Source: Anaerolineales bacterium | GTDB lineage: Bacteria; Chloroflexota; Anaerolineae; 4572-78; J111 | Assembly (NCBI GenBank): GCA_015075405.1 | Contig: JABTUK010000006.1 | Coordinates: 124,001 to 188,000, forward strand | Length of the DNA: 64,000 nt | Reading direction: 5' to 3' | Part shown: piece after piece, positions 26,437 to 33,065 of the stretch | Position numbering within the stretch: position 1 is the stretch's first letter | Layout of the letters: each line of letters starts with the position of its first letter | Made by a program: the position numbers and the translations under genes | Notes under the pieces: generated by a model | Database searches by the model: none | The model's input: only the letters and a program-made list of their open reading frames with translations | What the model was told of the DNA's origin: nothing

Positions 26437-26445
26437 TGGTACAAT
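26437..26445 (+). promoter_or_regulatory. extended -10 promoter for uma2-like gene
   Basis: TG-G-TACAAT 20 bases upstream of the ATG at 26465, with AGGAGGT at 26454-26460 between them. It implies a very short leader. Confidence 0.55.
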
Positions 26446-26464
26446 AACCGGCAGGAGGTAACGT

Positions 26465-27199
26465 ATGGCTGCTCAAAATACGACCTTAACTCCAGAAGTA
26501 ATGGCCGCAGAAGCAGAGGGTCCCCGCCCAGATGTCTCCAAGAAAAGTATGTCCTACGAGGAATTTCTGGCCTGGGCCGGCGAAGATACCCGCGCCGAAT
26601 GGGTCAATGGAGAGGTAATTACTCTTATGCCACCCTTAAATCCTCATCAAACTGTCATAGAATTTTTATATCAACTCCTCAATTTGTTTAGCTCTGTTTT
26701 TGATTTGGGACGCTTGCGAGTAGCTCCCTTTGAGTTGAAAATCACCCCCGAAGGCAACTCGCGTGAGCCTGATTTGATGTTCATTGCTAAAGCGCACCTG
26801 GAGCGGCTGACCACGGCGCGGGTGGTTGGCCCCCCCGATTTAATCATCGAAATTGTTTCTGACGACAGCACCCACCGTGACCGGGTGGATAAATTTGATG
26901 AATACGAAGCCGGGGGTGTGCCGGAGTATTGGATTATTGACAATCGCCCTCAACGCCGGCGGGCCTTGTTTTACCAGTTGGACGAACAGGGGCAGTACCA
27001 ATCTGTGCCGGTTGAGGCTGATGGAATTTACCGCTCCGCCGTACTGCCGGGCTTCTGGTTGCGGGTCGAGTGGCTGTGGGCCGAGCAGCCGGATGTTTTG
27101 CGCGCCCTGGCCGAAGTCATCGGCCCGGAACGGATGGCCGAGGCGCTGCGGCAAGCCCTAACTGGGCCAGAGCACCATGAGAGTCAGCAGCCGCAATGA
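26465..27199 (+). CDS. Uma2 family PD-(D/E)XK protein
   Basis: 244 residues of the Uma2 (DUF820) family, a restriction-endonuclease-like fold that is very abundant in Cyanobacteria and Chloroflexota and whose role is unknown. Landmarks: YEEFLAWAGEDTRAEWVNGEV at the N-terminus (19-20 residues characteristic of the family), SREPDLMFIAK (the PD) and PDLIIEIVSDDS with the E-x-V in place of ExK, then RVDKFDEYEAGGVPEYWIID. The C-terminal 60 residues are variable. A strong AGGAGGT site precedes it. The next gene starts inside its 3' end, suggesting co-expression with the exported methyltransferase. Confidence 0.88.
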   Translation: MAAQNTTLTPEVMAAEAEGPRPDVSKKSMSYEEFLAWAGEDTRAEWVNGEVITLMPPLNPHQTVIEFLYQLLNLFSSVFDLGRLRVAPFELKITPEGNSREPDLMFIAKAHLERLTTARVVGPPDLIIEIVSDDSTHRDRVDKFDEYEAGGVPEYWIIDNRPQRRRALFYQLDEQGQYQSVPVEADGIYRSAVLPGFWLRVEWLWAEQPDVLRALAEVIGPERMAEALRQALTGPEHHESQQPQ

Positions 27200-27998
27200 A
27201 TTGAGCCTTGGCCCCAAAGAAAAGCCACTGGCTCTGAATTTCGGGCTAACCTGGCTCTTGGTTTTACTGGCAGTCGGCGTCCTTGGCTGTGGACCGGCTG
27301 CCTCTACCACTACCGCTACCCTCACGCCTTCGCCGGTTGACAGCCCTGTGGCTGGAACGGCTGCCGATCCTTATGCCGAGGCTCGCCAGCGCATGGCGCA
27401 ACACCAACTGCGGGGCCGCGACATCACCAACGAAGCAGTTTTGGCCGCGATGGCCCAAGTCCCCCGGCATGAATTTGTCCCCGCCGATTACCTGCCCGAA
27501 GCTTACGGCGATTACCCTTTGCCTATTGGTTATGGGCAGACCATCTCCCAGCCTTATATTGTTGCCGTCATGACGGAACTCGTAGACATCCAGCCGGGTG
27601 AAAAAGTGCTGGAGATTGGCACCGGTTCAGGCTATCAAGCGGCGATTTTGGCGCAGTTGACCGATCAGGTTTACACCATCGAGATTATCCCCGAACTGGC
27701 TCAAACCGCCCAGGCTACGTTCAGCCGGCTGGGGTATACCCAAATTGTGGCCAAACAGGCCGATGGTTACGGGGGCTGGGAGGAACATGCTCCCTTTGAT
27801 GCGATCCTGGTCACCGCCGCCCCCGATCATGTACCCCAACCTTTGGTCAATCAACTGGCCGATGGCGGCAAAATGGTCATCCCCATCGGCCCGCCGGGCG
27901 GCTACCAAAGCCTGTGGCTGCTGGAGCGCCAGGGCGATGAGGTGACGCGGACCAACTGGGGCGGGGTCAGATTTGTGCCACTGACGCGCAGCGAATAG
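27177..27998 (+). CDS. protein-L-isoaspartate O-methyltransferase-like lipoprotein
   Basis: 273 residues. The C-terminal 200 residues are a PCMT domain: the family start FVPADYLPEAYGDYPLPIG, GQTISQPYIVAVM, the SAM-binding motif VLEIGTGSGYQAA (about 144-156) and DAILVTAAPDHVPQPL. PCMT repairs isoaspartyl residues in damaged proteins using S-adenosylmethionine. Unusually, the N-terminus is a lipoprotein signal: a hydrophobic stretch at 24-37 ending GVLGC with Cys38 as the lipidation site, then a Thr/Ser/Pro linker. That would place the enzyme outside the membrane, where SAM is not normally available. It overlaps the uma2-like gene by 23 bp. Confidence 0.82.
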   Translation: MRVSSRNELSLGPKEKPLALNFGLTWLLVLLAVGVLGCGPAASTTTATLTPSPVDSPVAGTAADPYAEARQRMAQHQLRGRDITNEAVLAAMAQVPRHEFVPADYLPEAYGDYPLPIGYGQTISQPYIVAVMTELVDIQPGEKVLEIGTGSGYQAAILAQLTDQVYTIEIIPELAQTAQATFSRLGYTQIVAKQADGYGGWEEHAPFDAILVTAAPDHVPQPLVNQLADGGKMVIPIGPPGGYQSLWLLERQGDEVTRTNWGGVRFVPLTRSE

Positions 27999-28022
27999 GG
28001 GTCAGGGGTTAGGGGTCGGGAG

Positions 28023-30542
28023 TCAGCGATTCTCTAATCCCCAACGCCTGGTCCCTGGCATAATGACTATCGCGGCCAATCCGTAAGCCAGCGCTGCGCT
28101 CCACAGTACCACCGAAAAACCCCAGGTTAGGGCCATTATGGCCGCCAGCACCGCGCTGATAACCGAAGCGCAGCCATTGACCGCCCAAACCCAGGGGATC
28201 AATTCCCGCGACTCCTGGGCGACCAGTTTCAAGCCGCGAGGGAAGGGAATCCCCAACAGTGTTCCCAGGGGCAATAAGGCCAGGACAGTGACTAGCATCC
28301 GCCCGGCCCAGGGTAATCGCAGCGTCGCGTCGAACAGGGAAGGGAGCAGTACCGGATAAAGCAGGGCCAACAGCGCAATCAACGGCAGCGACAGGCGCAG
28401 CGACAGCCGGGGCGAAAGATAACGGCTGCCTATCCCTGCCGCCATCAGCAGGGCGGAAGTGACGACGGCAAAGGCATAGGCCGGCTGGCCCAGATAGAGA
28501 ATAAAGTGTTGCAACAGCGGGATTTCGACAAACAGGAAGCCCAGGCCGAGGAGAGCGAAGTAGAAAAAGAAGGATGAAGGATGAAGGATGAAGGATGAAG
28601 AAGGAAAAATTTCATCCTTCCGCCTTCCGCCTTCATCCTTCATCCATAGTAGTGGTAGTAAGATCAACCCGGCTGACAAGAGAATAACTAGCGCCAGCAG
28701 CACCACCAGCACCAGGTAGCCGCTGCCGCCAAAAGGTTGCCAACTCCAGCCCAATGATTGTAAAATCTCAGGGATTTGCTGCCATTTAAAAAAGTGAAAA
28801 AAGAAAGGGTGGTCGTCGGTGGGCGGCGCGACGGCATAAGGGTAAGCCACAAAAAAAGCCGCCGGGTCGGGGGTGGTCAGAAGTTTGCTAAAGGTGCGAT
28901 GGTAGGGGTCTCCGGGCACAATGCTGAAGCGGTTGGTCTCTGCGGGGTGTAAATCGGGCAGCCAAATCAGATCAAATTGACGCTCACCGGCAAACTGGCG
29001 TACCTTAGCCATATCTTCTACCGCCAGCGGCGAGCGAGCGACCCCAATCAACGAAGTTTGCAGGCTACGCAGGGCAAATAGTCGTTGCGCTTCTCGCCGG
29101 TCTCCGGTCTCCGGCCCGCCCTGAGCTTGTCGAACGGGTCTCCGGTCGCCTTCAAGTTCCAGCGCCGCAATCGCCGTCCCCCACAACCGCAAACTCTCGC
29201 TGGGCGGCAATTGCAGCCAGCGTTCAACAATCAGCAGCCCATCGGGCGACAGGTGGGCCAGGGCGTCGGCAAAAGCCTCGACGGTATAACGATAATCCTC
29301 GTTTAAGGTGTAGGCTCCGGCTGTGACCGGGCGGAAACTGTCGGTCAACGGCAGGATAATCAGATCGAACAGTTGGTTGGTACGGCGCAGAAAACTACGC
29401 GGCTCGTCAATCACCACTGTGACGCGAGGATCGCTATACAGCTTGCCGTTGAAATCGGCAAAATCATGGCGCATGGCTTCGACAATGGTGTGGTTACTCT
29501 GCACCACCGTCACCGCACCGGCGCCGCTCTGCAAGGCGGTCAATACTGCCAGTCCGCCGCCTGGTTCCAGGATAAGCGTATTGGCCGCAGGTCGCAGGGC
29601 AAAGGCCAGGGCCAGAGGCAGGTGTTGGCTAAATTCAGGCGAGCCGGGCCGGGTAATAGGCGACAAATTATCGCCGTCCACCAGCAGACCCAGTTGCGGT
29701 GGCAGTTCACCCGTATAAGCAAAGCTCAACCCCGGCGCAGAGCGAATGCCTTCGCTACGAATGACATCCACGCGGGAAAAGGCATTCCAGCGGCGAAAGA
29801 TAATCTCGCTGCCGGGGTAGAGCAGCGCCTGCGAGAGTGATTTGTAAGGTGTTAGTTTAACTTCAAAAAGAGCCGGCGGACGGAGCGCCAGGTAGACCAA
29901 TCCGAGGGTAATGGCGGGATAGAGGAGGAAGCGTAGGGCGTGGGGCGTAGGGCGTGGGACGTAGGGCGTGAAACGTGAAACGTGACACCTGACACCTGAC
30001 ACCTGACTCCCCACCACCGCCAGCCAGCCGAGCAGAGCGCAAAGAAACAGCGTCCCCGGCCCGCCCAACCATGCCAGCGAACCCAGGGCCAAAGGCGGCC
30101 CCAGCCCGGAACCGAGTAAGTTGGCGGCGTAAAGCGTCCCGGCCTGACCCGGCTCGACAGCCAGGGCGGCCCCGATGACCAGTCCGCTAAAGAAAAAGGG
30201 AATGGTTAAGGCCAGGTAGTAGAGGGTCAACCAGAGGAGTTGACTGCGCTCCAGGGCCAGACGGTAGGCGTCAAAAGGGAGATAATTGACCGCCAGATAA
30301 GCCGCCAGCAGGGAGAGGGTAAAGAAAGTTGCCCCGCGGGTGATAATGAAGGGCAAATTGGCCGGAGTGGGAGGTCGGAGGGAAAGATAAGACCCGCTCG
30401 CGCCCGCGCCTAGCAGCGCCAGGCTAATGGCCATAAAGGCCAGGTGATGTCCCTGGGCCAGGGCAAAAAAGCGGGTCAGGACCACCTGGAAGGCCAGGGT
30501 AGCAGCCGAGATTAACATCAGCGCGACATGGATGGGTTTCAT
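28023..30542 (-). CDS. spermidine-synthase-like membrane protein with in-frame repeat insertions
   Basis: 839 residues: an N-terminal bundle of about six helices, a SpeE-like Rossmann methyltransferase-fold domain (about 310-500; ILEPGGGLAVLTALQSGAGAVTVV, with LIILPLTDSF), and a C-terminal bundle of five to six helices. This layout is that of the fused MFS/spermidine-synthase-like proteins of unknown function; a true polyamine activity is not assured. Three low-complexity insertions lie in frame: about residues 180-205 (GCGTGGGACG and GACACCT units), 475-490 (GGTCTCC units plus a GCCCTGAGCTTGTCGAAC element) and 635-660 (AAGGATG units). The gene is divergent from the FGGY kinase. Confidence 0.75.
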   Translation of the reverse strand: MKPIHVALMLISAATLAFQVVLTRFFALAQGHHLAFMAISLALLGAGASGSYLSLRPPTPANLPFIITRGATFFTLSLLAAYLAVNYLPFDAYRLALERSQLLWLTLYYLALTIPFFFSGLVIGAALAVEPGQAGTLYAANLLGSGLGPPLALGSLAWLGGPGTLFLCALLGWLAVVGSQVSGVRCHVSRFTPYVPRPTPHALRFLLYPAITLGLVYLALRPPALFEVKLTPYKSLSQALLYPGSEIIFRRWNAFSRVDVIRSEGIRSAPGLSFAYTGELPPQLGLLVDGDNLSPITRPGSPEFSQHLPLALAFALRPAANTLILEPGGGLAVLTALQSGAGAVTVVQSNHTIVEAMRHDFADFNGKLYSDPRVTVVIDEPRSFLRRTNQLFDLIILPLTDSFRPVTAGAYTLNEDYRYTVEAFADALAHLSPDGLLIVERWLQLPPSESLRLWGTAIAALELEGDRRPVRQAQGGPETGDRREAQRLFALRSLQTSLIGVARSPLAVEDMAKVRQFAGERQFDLIWLPDLHPAETNRFSIVPGDPYHRTFSKLLTTPDPAAFFVAYPYAVAPPTDDHPFFFHFFKWQQIPEILQSLGWSWQPFGGSGYLVLVVLLALVILLSAGLILLPLLWMKDEGGRRKDEIFPSSSFILHPSSFFFYFALLGLGFLFVEIPLLQHFILYLGQPAYAFAVVTSALLMAAGIGSRYLSPRLSLRLSLPLIALLALLYPVLLPSLFDATLRLPWAGRMLVTVLALLPLGTLLGIPFPRGLKLVAQESRELIPWVWAVNGCASVISAVLAAIMALTWGFSVVLWSAALAYGLAAIVIMPGTRRWGLENR
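28564..28645. repeat. in-frame tandem-unit hairpin (AAGGATG units)
   Basis: GAAGGATGAAGGATGAAGG faces CATCCTTCCGCC and CTTCATCCTTCATCC. It is inside the spermidine-synthase-like reading frame, in the loop before the last helices. Confidence 0.85.
29090..29152. repeat. in-frame GGTCTCC units with GCCCTGAGCTTGTCGAAC element
   Basis: CCGGTCTCCGGTCTCC units flank GCCCTGAGCTTGTCGAACGG, a short motif familiar as a dispersed palindromic repeat in many genomes. Inside the reading frame. Confidence 0.75.
29925..30008. repeat. in-frame tandem repeat arrays (GCGTAGG and GACACCT units)
   Basis: GCGTAGGGCGTGGGGC units, GTGAAAC units and three to four GACACCT units within the spermidine-synthase-like gene. 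Confidence 0.85.
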
Positions 30543-30562
30543 TTTGTTCAGGTTTCGCCCCT

Positions 30563-30571
30563 ATTCTACCA
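30563..30571 (-). promoter_or_regulatory. extended -10 promoter for spermidine-synthase-like gene
   Basis: On the minus strand TG-G-TAGAATAGGGGCG, 20 bases before the ATG at 30542. Sequence and context resemble the promoter at 63032-63040 (TGATAGAATAGGGGTG). Confidence 0.5.
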
Positions 30572-30609
30572 CGATAAAATCCAGAGATGAAGACAGGAGT
30601 ACCAAAATT

Positions 30610-32103
30610 ATGCCAGCAAATTCCCCTCAACCTAATCCGATAGCCCTCCCCCTGATTCTCACGCTCGATGTGGGTACCTCGTCCACGCGGGCCATGCTGT
30701 TTGACAGCCAGGCCCGGCCAGTGCCCGACCTCCAAGCTCAAATTCCCTCTCAAGTTCAAACCACCGCTGATGGCGGGTCTGAATTTGACCCGGCGGAACT
30801 GCTGCGCGGGGTCATCGCCGCTATTGATCAGGTGCTACACCTGGCCGGACCTTTGGCCCAACACATCTGCGGAGTGGCTCTGGATACCCTGGTGACCAAT
30901 ATGCTGGGCCTTGACTCTGCCGGCCAGCCGCTGACTCCTGTTTATACCTATGCCGACACCCGCAATGCCGCCGATGCCGATGCTCTCTGCGCCGAGTTGG
31001 GGGGCATGACCGCCGCGCACGACCGCACCGGCTGCCTGATTCACAGCGCCTATTGGCCGGCCCGTTTTCGCTGGCTGGCCCGGACGCAGCCTGACCTCTA
31101 CCGGCAAACGGCGCATTGGGTCTCGCTGGGCGATTACCTGTTTCAGGAATTTTTGGGTCAGCGCCAAGTCAGTTATTCAGTGGCCTCGTGGAGTGGACTG
31201 CTGAACCGGCGGGAGTTAGCCTGGGATCGGGAATGGCTGGTTTATTTGTCGCTTGACGAAGATCGGCTATCCCCGCTGACCGATGTGGATCAGCCGGTGC
31301 GAGGGCTACGGTCGCCTTGGGCTGAACGCTGGCCGGCGTTGAAGGACGTGCCCTGGTTTCCCGCTATTGGCGATGGCGCGGCGGCCAATATCGGCAGCGG
31401 CTGCGCCGGGCCGCAGCGGGTCGCTTTGACGATGGGCACCACCGGGGCTATGCGGGTGGCCCTGGAACAAAACCCGGCCGCAGCCCCAGAAGGCTTGTGG
31501 GTCTATCGGGTGGACCGGCGGCGCGCCCTGGTTGGAGGGGCCACCAGTGAGGGGGGGAATGTCTATGCCTGGCTCAAGCAAAGCCTGCAACTGCCGCCCG
31601 ATGAGGCGGAGCAGCTCGCCGCTCTCGCTCCGGCGGCCCACGGACTGACGGTGCTGCCCTTTGTGGCCGGCGAGCGTGCCCCCGGCTGGCAGAGTCGGGC
31701 CAGAGCCAGCCTGATTGGCTTCACCCTCAACACCCGGCCTATCGAGATTTTGCGGGCCGGGCTGGAGGGGGTGGCCTACCGTTTTGCTTTAATTCAGCAG
31801 CGTTTGGCCCCACATCTGCCGCCGGATTATCAAATTATTGCCAGTGGCAGCGGGCTGCTCAACTCGCCGGTGTGGTTGCAAATCATGGCCGACGTGTTAG
31901 GACACCCGGTCATCGCTTCCGCCGAGACCGAAGCCACCAGCCGGGGAGTCGCCGTGCTGGCCCTGGAGGCTTTGGATTTAGCCCAAGATTTGCCGGCTGC
32001 CCTGGGTAAAACTTATCAACCCAACCAGGTCCATCACGCCCGGTATCAAGAAGCCCTGGCGACTCAGTTGGATTTGTACCGTAAATTGGTGGCAGATGGG
32101 TAG
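30610..32103 (+). CDS. FGGY carbohydrate kinase (gluconokinase-like)
   Basis: 497 residues starting at the ATG at 30610, which has AGGAG 10 bases upstream; the longer frame to 30532 overlaps the divergent gene. The first phosphate loop LDVGTSSTRAMLFD (about 16-29) is of the FGGY type; the glycine-rich MGTTGAMRVA and the adenosine-binding IASGSGLLNSPVWLQIMADVLG with the following HPV are also in place. The VGTSSTRA form and lengths favour the gluconokinase group, but xylulose or other sugar kinases cannot be excluded. It would phosphorylate a sugar or sugar acid in the cytoplasm. No sugar transporter or pathway gene adjoins it. Confidence 0.82.
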   Translation: MPANSPQPNPIALPLILTLDVGTSSTRAMLFDSQARPVPDLQAQIPSQVQTTADGGSEFDPAELLRGVIAAIDQVLHLAGPLAQHICGVALDTLVTNMLGLDSAGQPLTPVYTYADTRNAADADALCAELGGMTAAHDRTGCLIHSAYWPARFRWLARTQPDLYRQTAHWVSLGDYLFQEFLGQRQVSYSVASWSGLLNRRELAWDREWLVYLSLDEDRLSPLTDVDQPVRGLRSPWAERWPALKDVPWFPAIGDGAAANIGSGCAGPQRVALTMGTTGAMRVALEQNPAAAPEGLWVYRVDRRRALVGGATSEGGNVYAWLKQSLQLPPDEAEQLAALAPAAHGLTVLPFVAGERAPGWQSRARASLIGFTLNTRPIEILRAGLEGVAYRFALIQQRLAPHLPPDYQIIASGSGLLNSPVWLQIMADVLGHPVIASAETEATSRGVAVLALEALDLAQDLPAALGKTYQPNQVHHARYQEALATQLDLYRKLVADG

Positions 32104-32109
32104 AGAGCG

Positions 32110-32145
32110 GGGGAGCAGAGGGGCAGGGGAGCAGGGGAGCAGGGG
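32110..32145. repeat. AGCAGGGG tandem array
   Basis: Three to four AGCAGGGG octamer units directly downstream of the FGGY kinase stop; the same unit appears in frame in uvrA (44363-44388). Confidence 0.8.
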
Positions 32146-32225
32146 AGAAAGATGTTACCCTAAAGACTCATTCACAATTCACCATTAATTACCCTACGCT
32201 TAGGCAACATTGCTTAGATAGGCTA

Positions 32226-32254
32226 TTGACATACTAGGCCAAATGGCTTATACT
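32226..32254 (+). promoter_or_regulatory. sigma-70-type promoter
   Basis: TTGACA (32226-32231), 17-bp spacer, TATACT (32249-32254), 31 bases before the ATG at 32285. The most canonical promoter in the window. Confidence 0.8.
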
Positions 32255-32284
32255 TTGCTTATGTATAGAACCAGGAGGCCGGCA

Positions 32285-33007
32285 ATGTTTAGAAAACAGA
32301 TAGTCGTGATTGTGACTGTGCTTTTCTTGATTGGGGCGGCGAGCCTGGTTTTTGGCAGCCGCGCCCTGGCCGATTTGAGCGTTTTTGACCCCGCAGAACA
32401 GGTTTTTGAAACCAAACTCATCCTGGCTCCCGACACCATCATTCCTGGCAATCAGGAAGTTGAACTGATTGCTGCTCGACCTGTCATTGCCAAACGTCTG
32501 GACAAATTGGTTTTGGCCGGACCGTATAATTTAGTCATCCACAACGGCCAATTGGAAGTTACCCTACCACAGGGGCGAAATGTGCCCTATATCGCCTCGG
32601 TAATAACCAGTAAGGGTGAAATTACATTTATCAATGGCGGCCAGGATTCGCCGCCGGTGGGCGAGACAATTACTCCGGGCGCAACTTACTCCCTTCTTTT
32701 CACCAGCCGCGAAGTGCAAGAAATTACGCCGCCTGATCCCACCGATGGACAAATCTTCTTCCAGTTTAAGTTAGAACCTGCTACTGCTGCTCGTCTGGCC
32801 GATTTTATCGCCACCCATCCCGGCGCTTACATTTGCATGGTCCTGGATGAGCAAGTGGTCAATTGCTCGACTATGTACCAGCAAACCCAGGCCAGCCTCG
32901 AAATCCTGCCCGAATTGAGCAGCGACGGGCCAATCAATATGGACGATCTGGAAATATTTTTGTACAGCGGCCCACTCTCCACCCGCTTAAAAGTAATTGC
33001 TGAGTAG
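32285..33007 (+). CDS. exported SecD-like (P1 head) protein
   Basis: 240 residues from the ATG at 32285, with AGGAGG 7 bases upstream; the upstream in-frame ATGs at 32243 and 32261 overlap the -10. An N-terminal signal (about 6-26, ending SRALA) exports it. The C-terminal half, with FQFKLEPATAARLADFIATH and PGAYICMVLDEQVVNCSTM, follows the pattern of the SecD periplasmic P1 head (substrate-binding) domain, where a strand-helix unit precedes an LDG.v.S motif. No SecD membrane part is present and no sec gene adjoins. An orphan external domain, role unknown. Confidence 0.55.
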   Translation: MFRKQIVVIVTVLFLIGAASLVFGSRALADLSVFDPAEQVFETKLILAPDTIIPGNQEVELIAARPVIAKRLDKLVLAGPYNLVIHNGQLEVTLPQGRNVPYIASVITSKGEITFINGGQDSPPVGETITPGATYSLLFTSREVQEITPPDPTDGQIFFQFKLEPATAARLADFIATHPGAYICMVLDEQVVNCSTMYQQTQASLEILPELSSDGPINMDDLEIFLYSGPLSTRLKVIAE

Positions 33008-33020
33008 GTACTGTTTTTTC

Positions 33021-33065
33021 ATCAAAAGACCCTAAAGGTCTTCAAGACTTTTAGGGTCTTTTGAT
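33021..33065. terminator. bidirectional terminator-like hairpin
   Basis: A near-perfect 45-bp hairpin with 16-bp outer arms (ATCAAAAGACCCTAAA and complement) and inner GTCTT-C-AAGAC, between convergent genes. The preceding TTTTTT at 33014-33019 is correctly placed for the minus-strand transcript. The hairpin includes the last nine codons and stop of the S9 peptidase. Confidence 0.75.
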
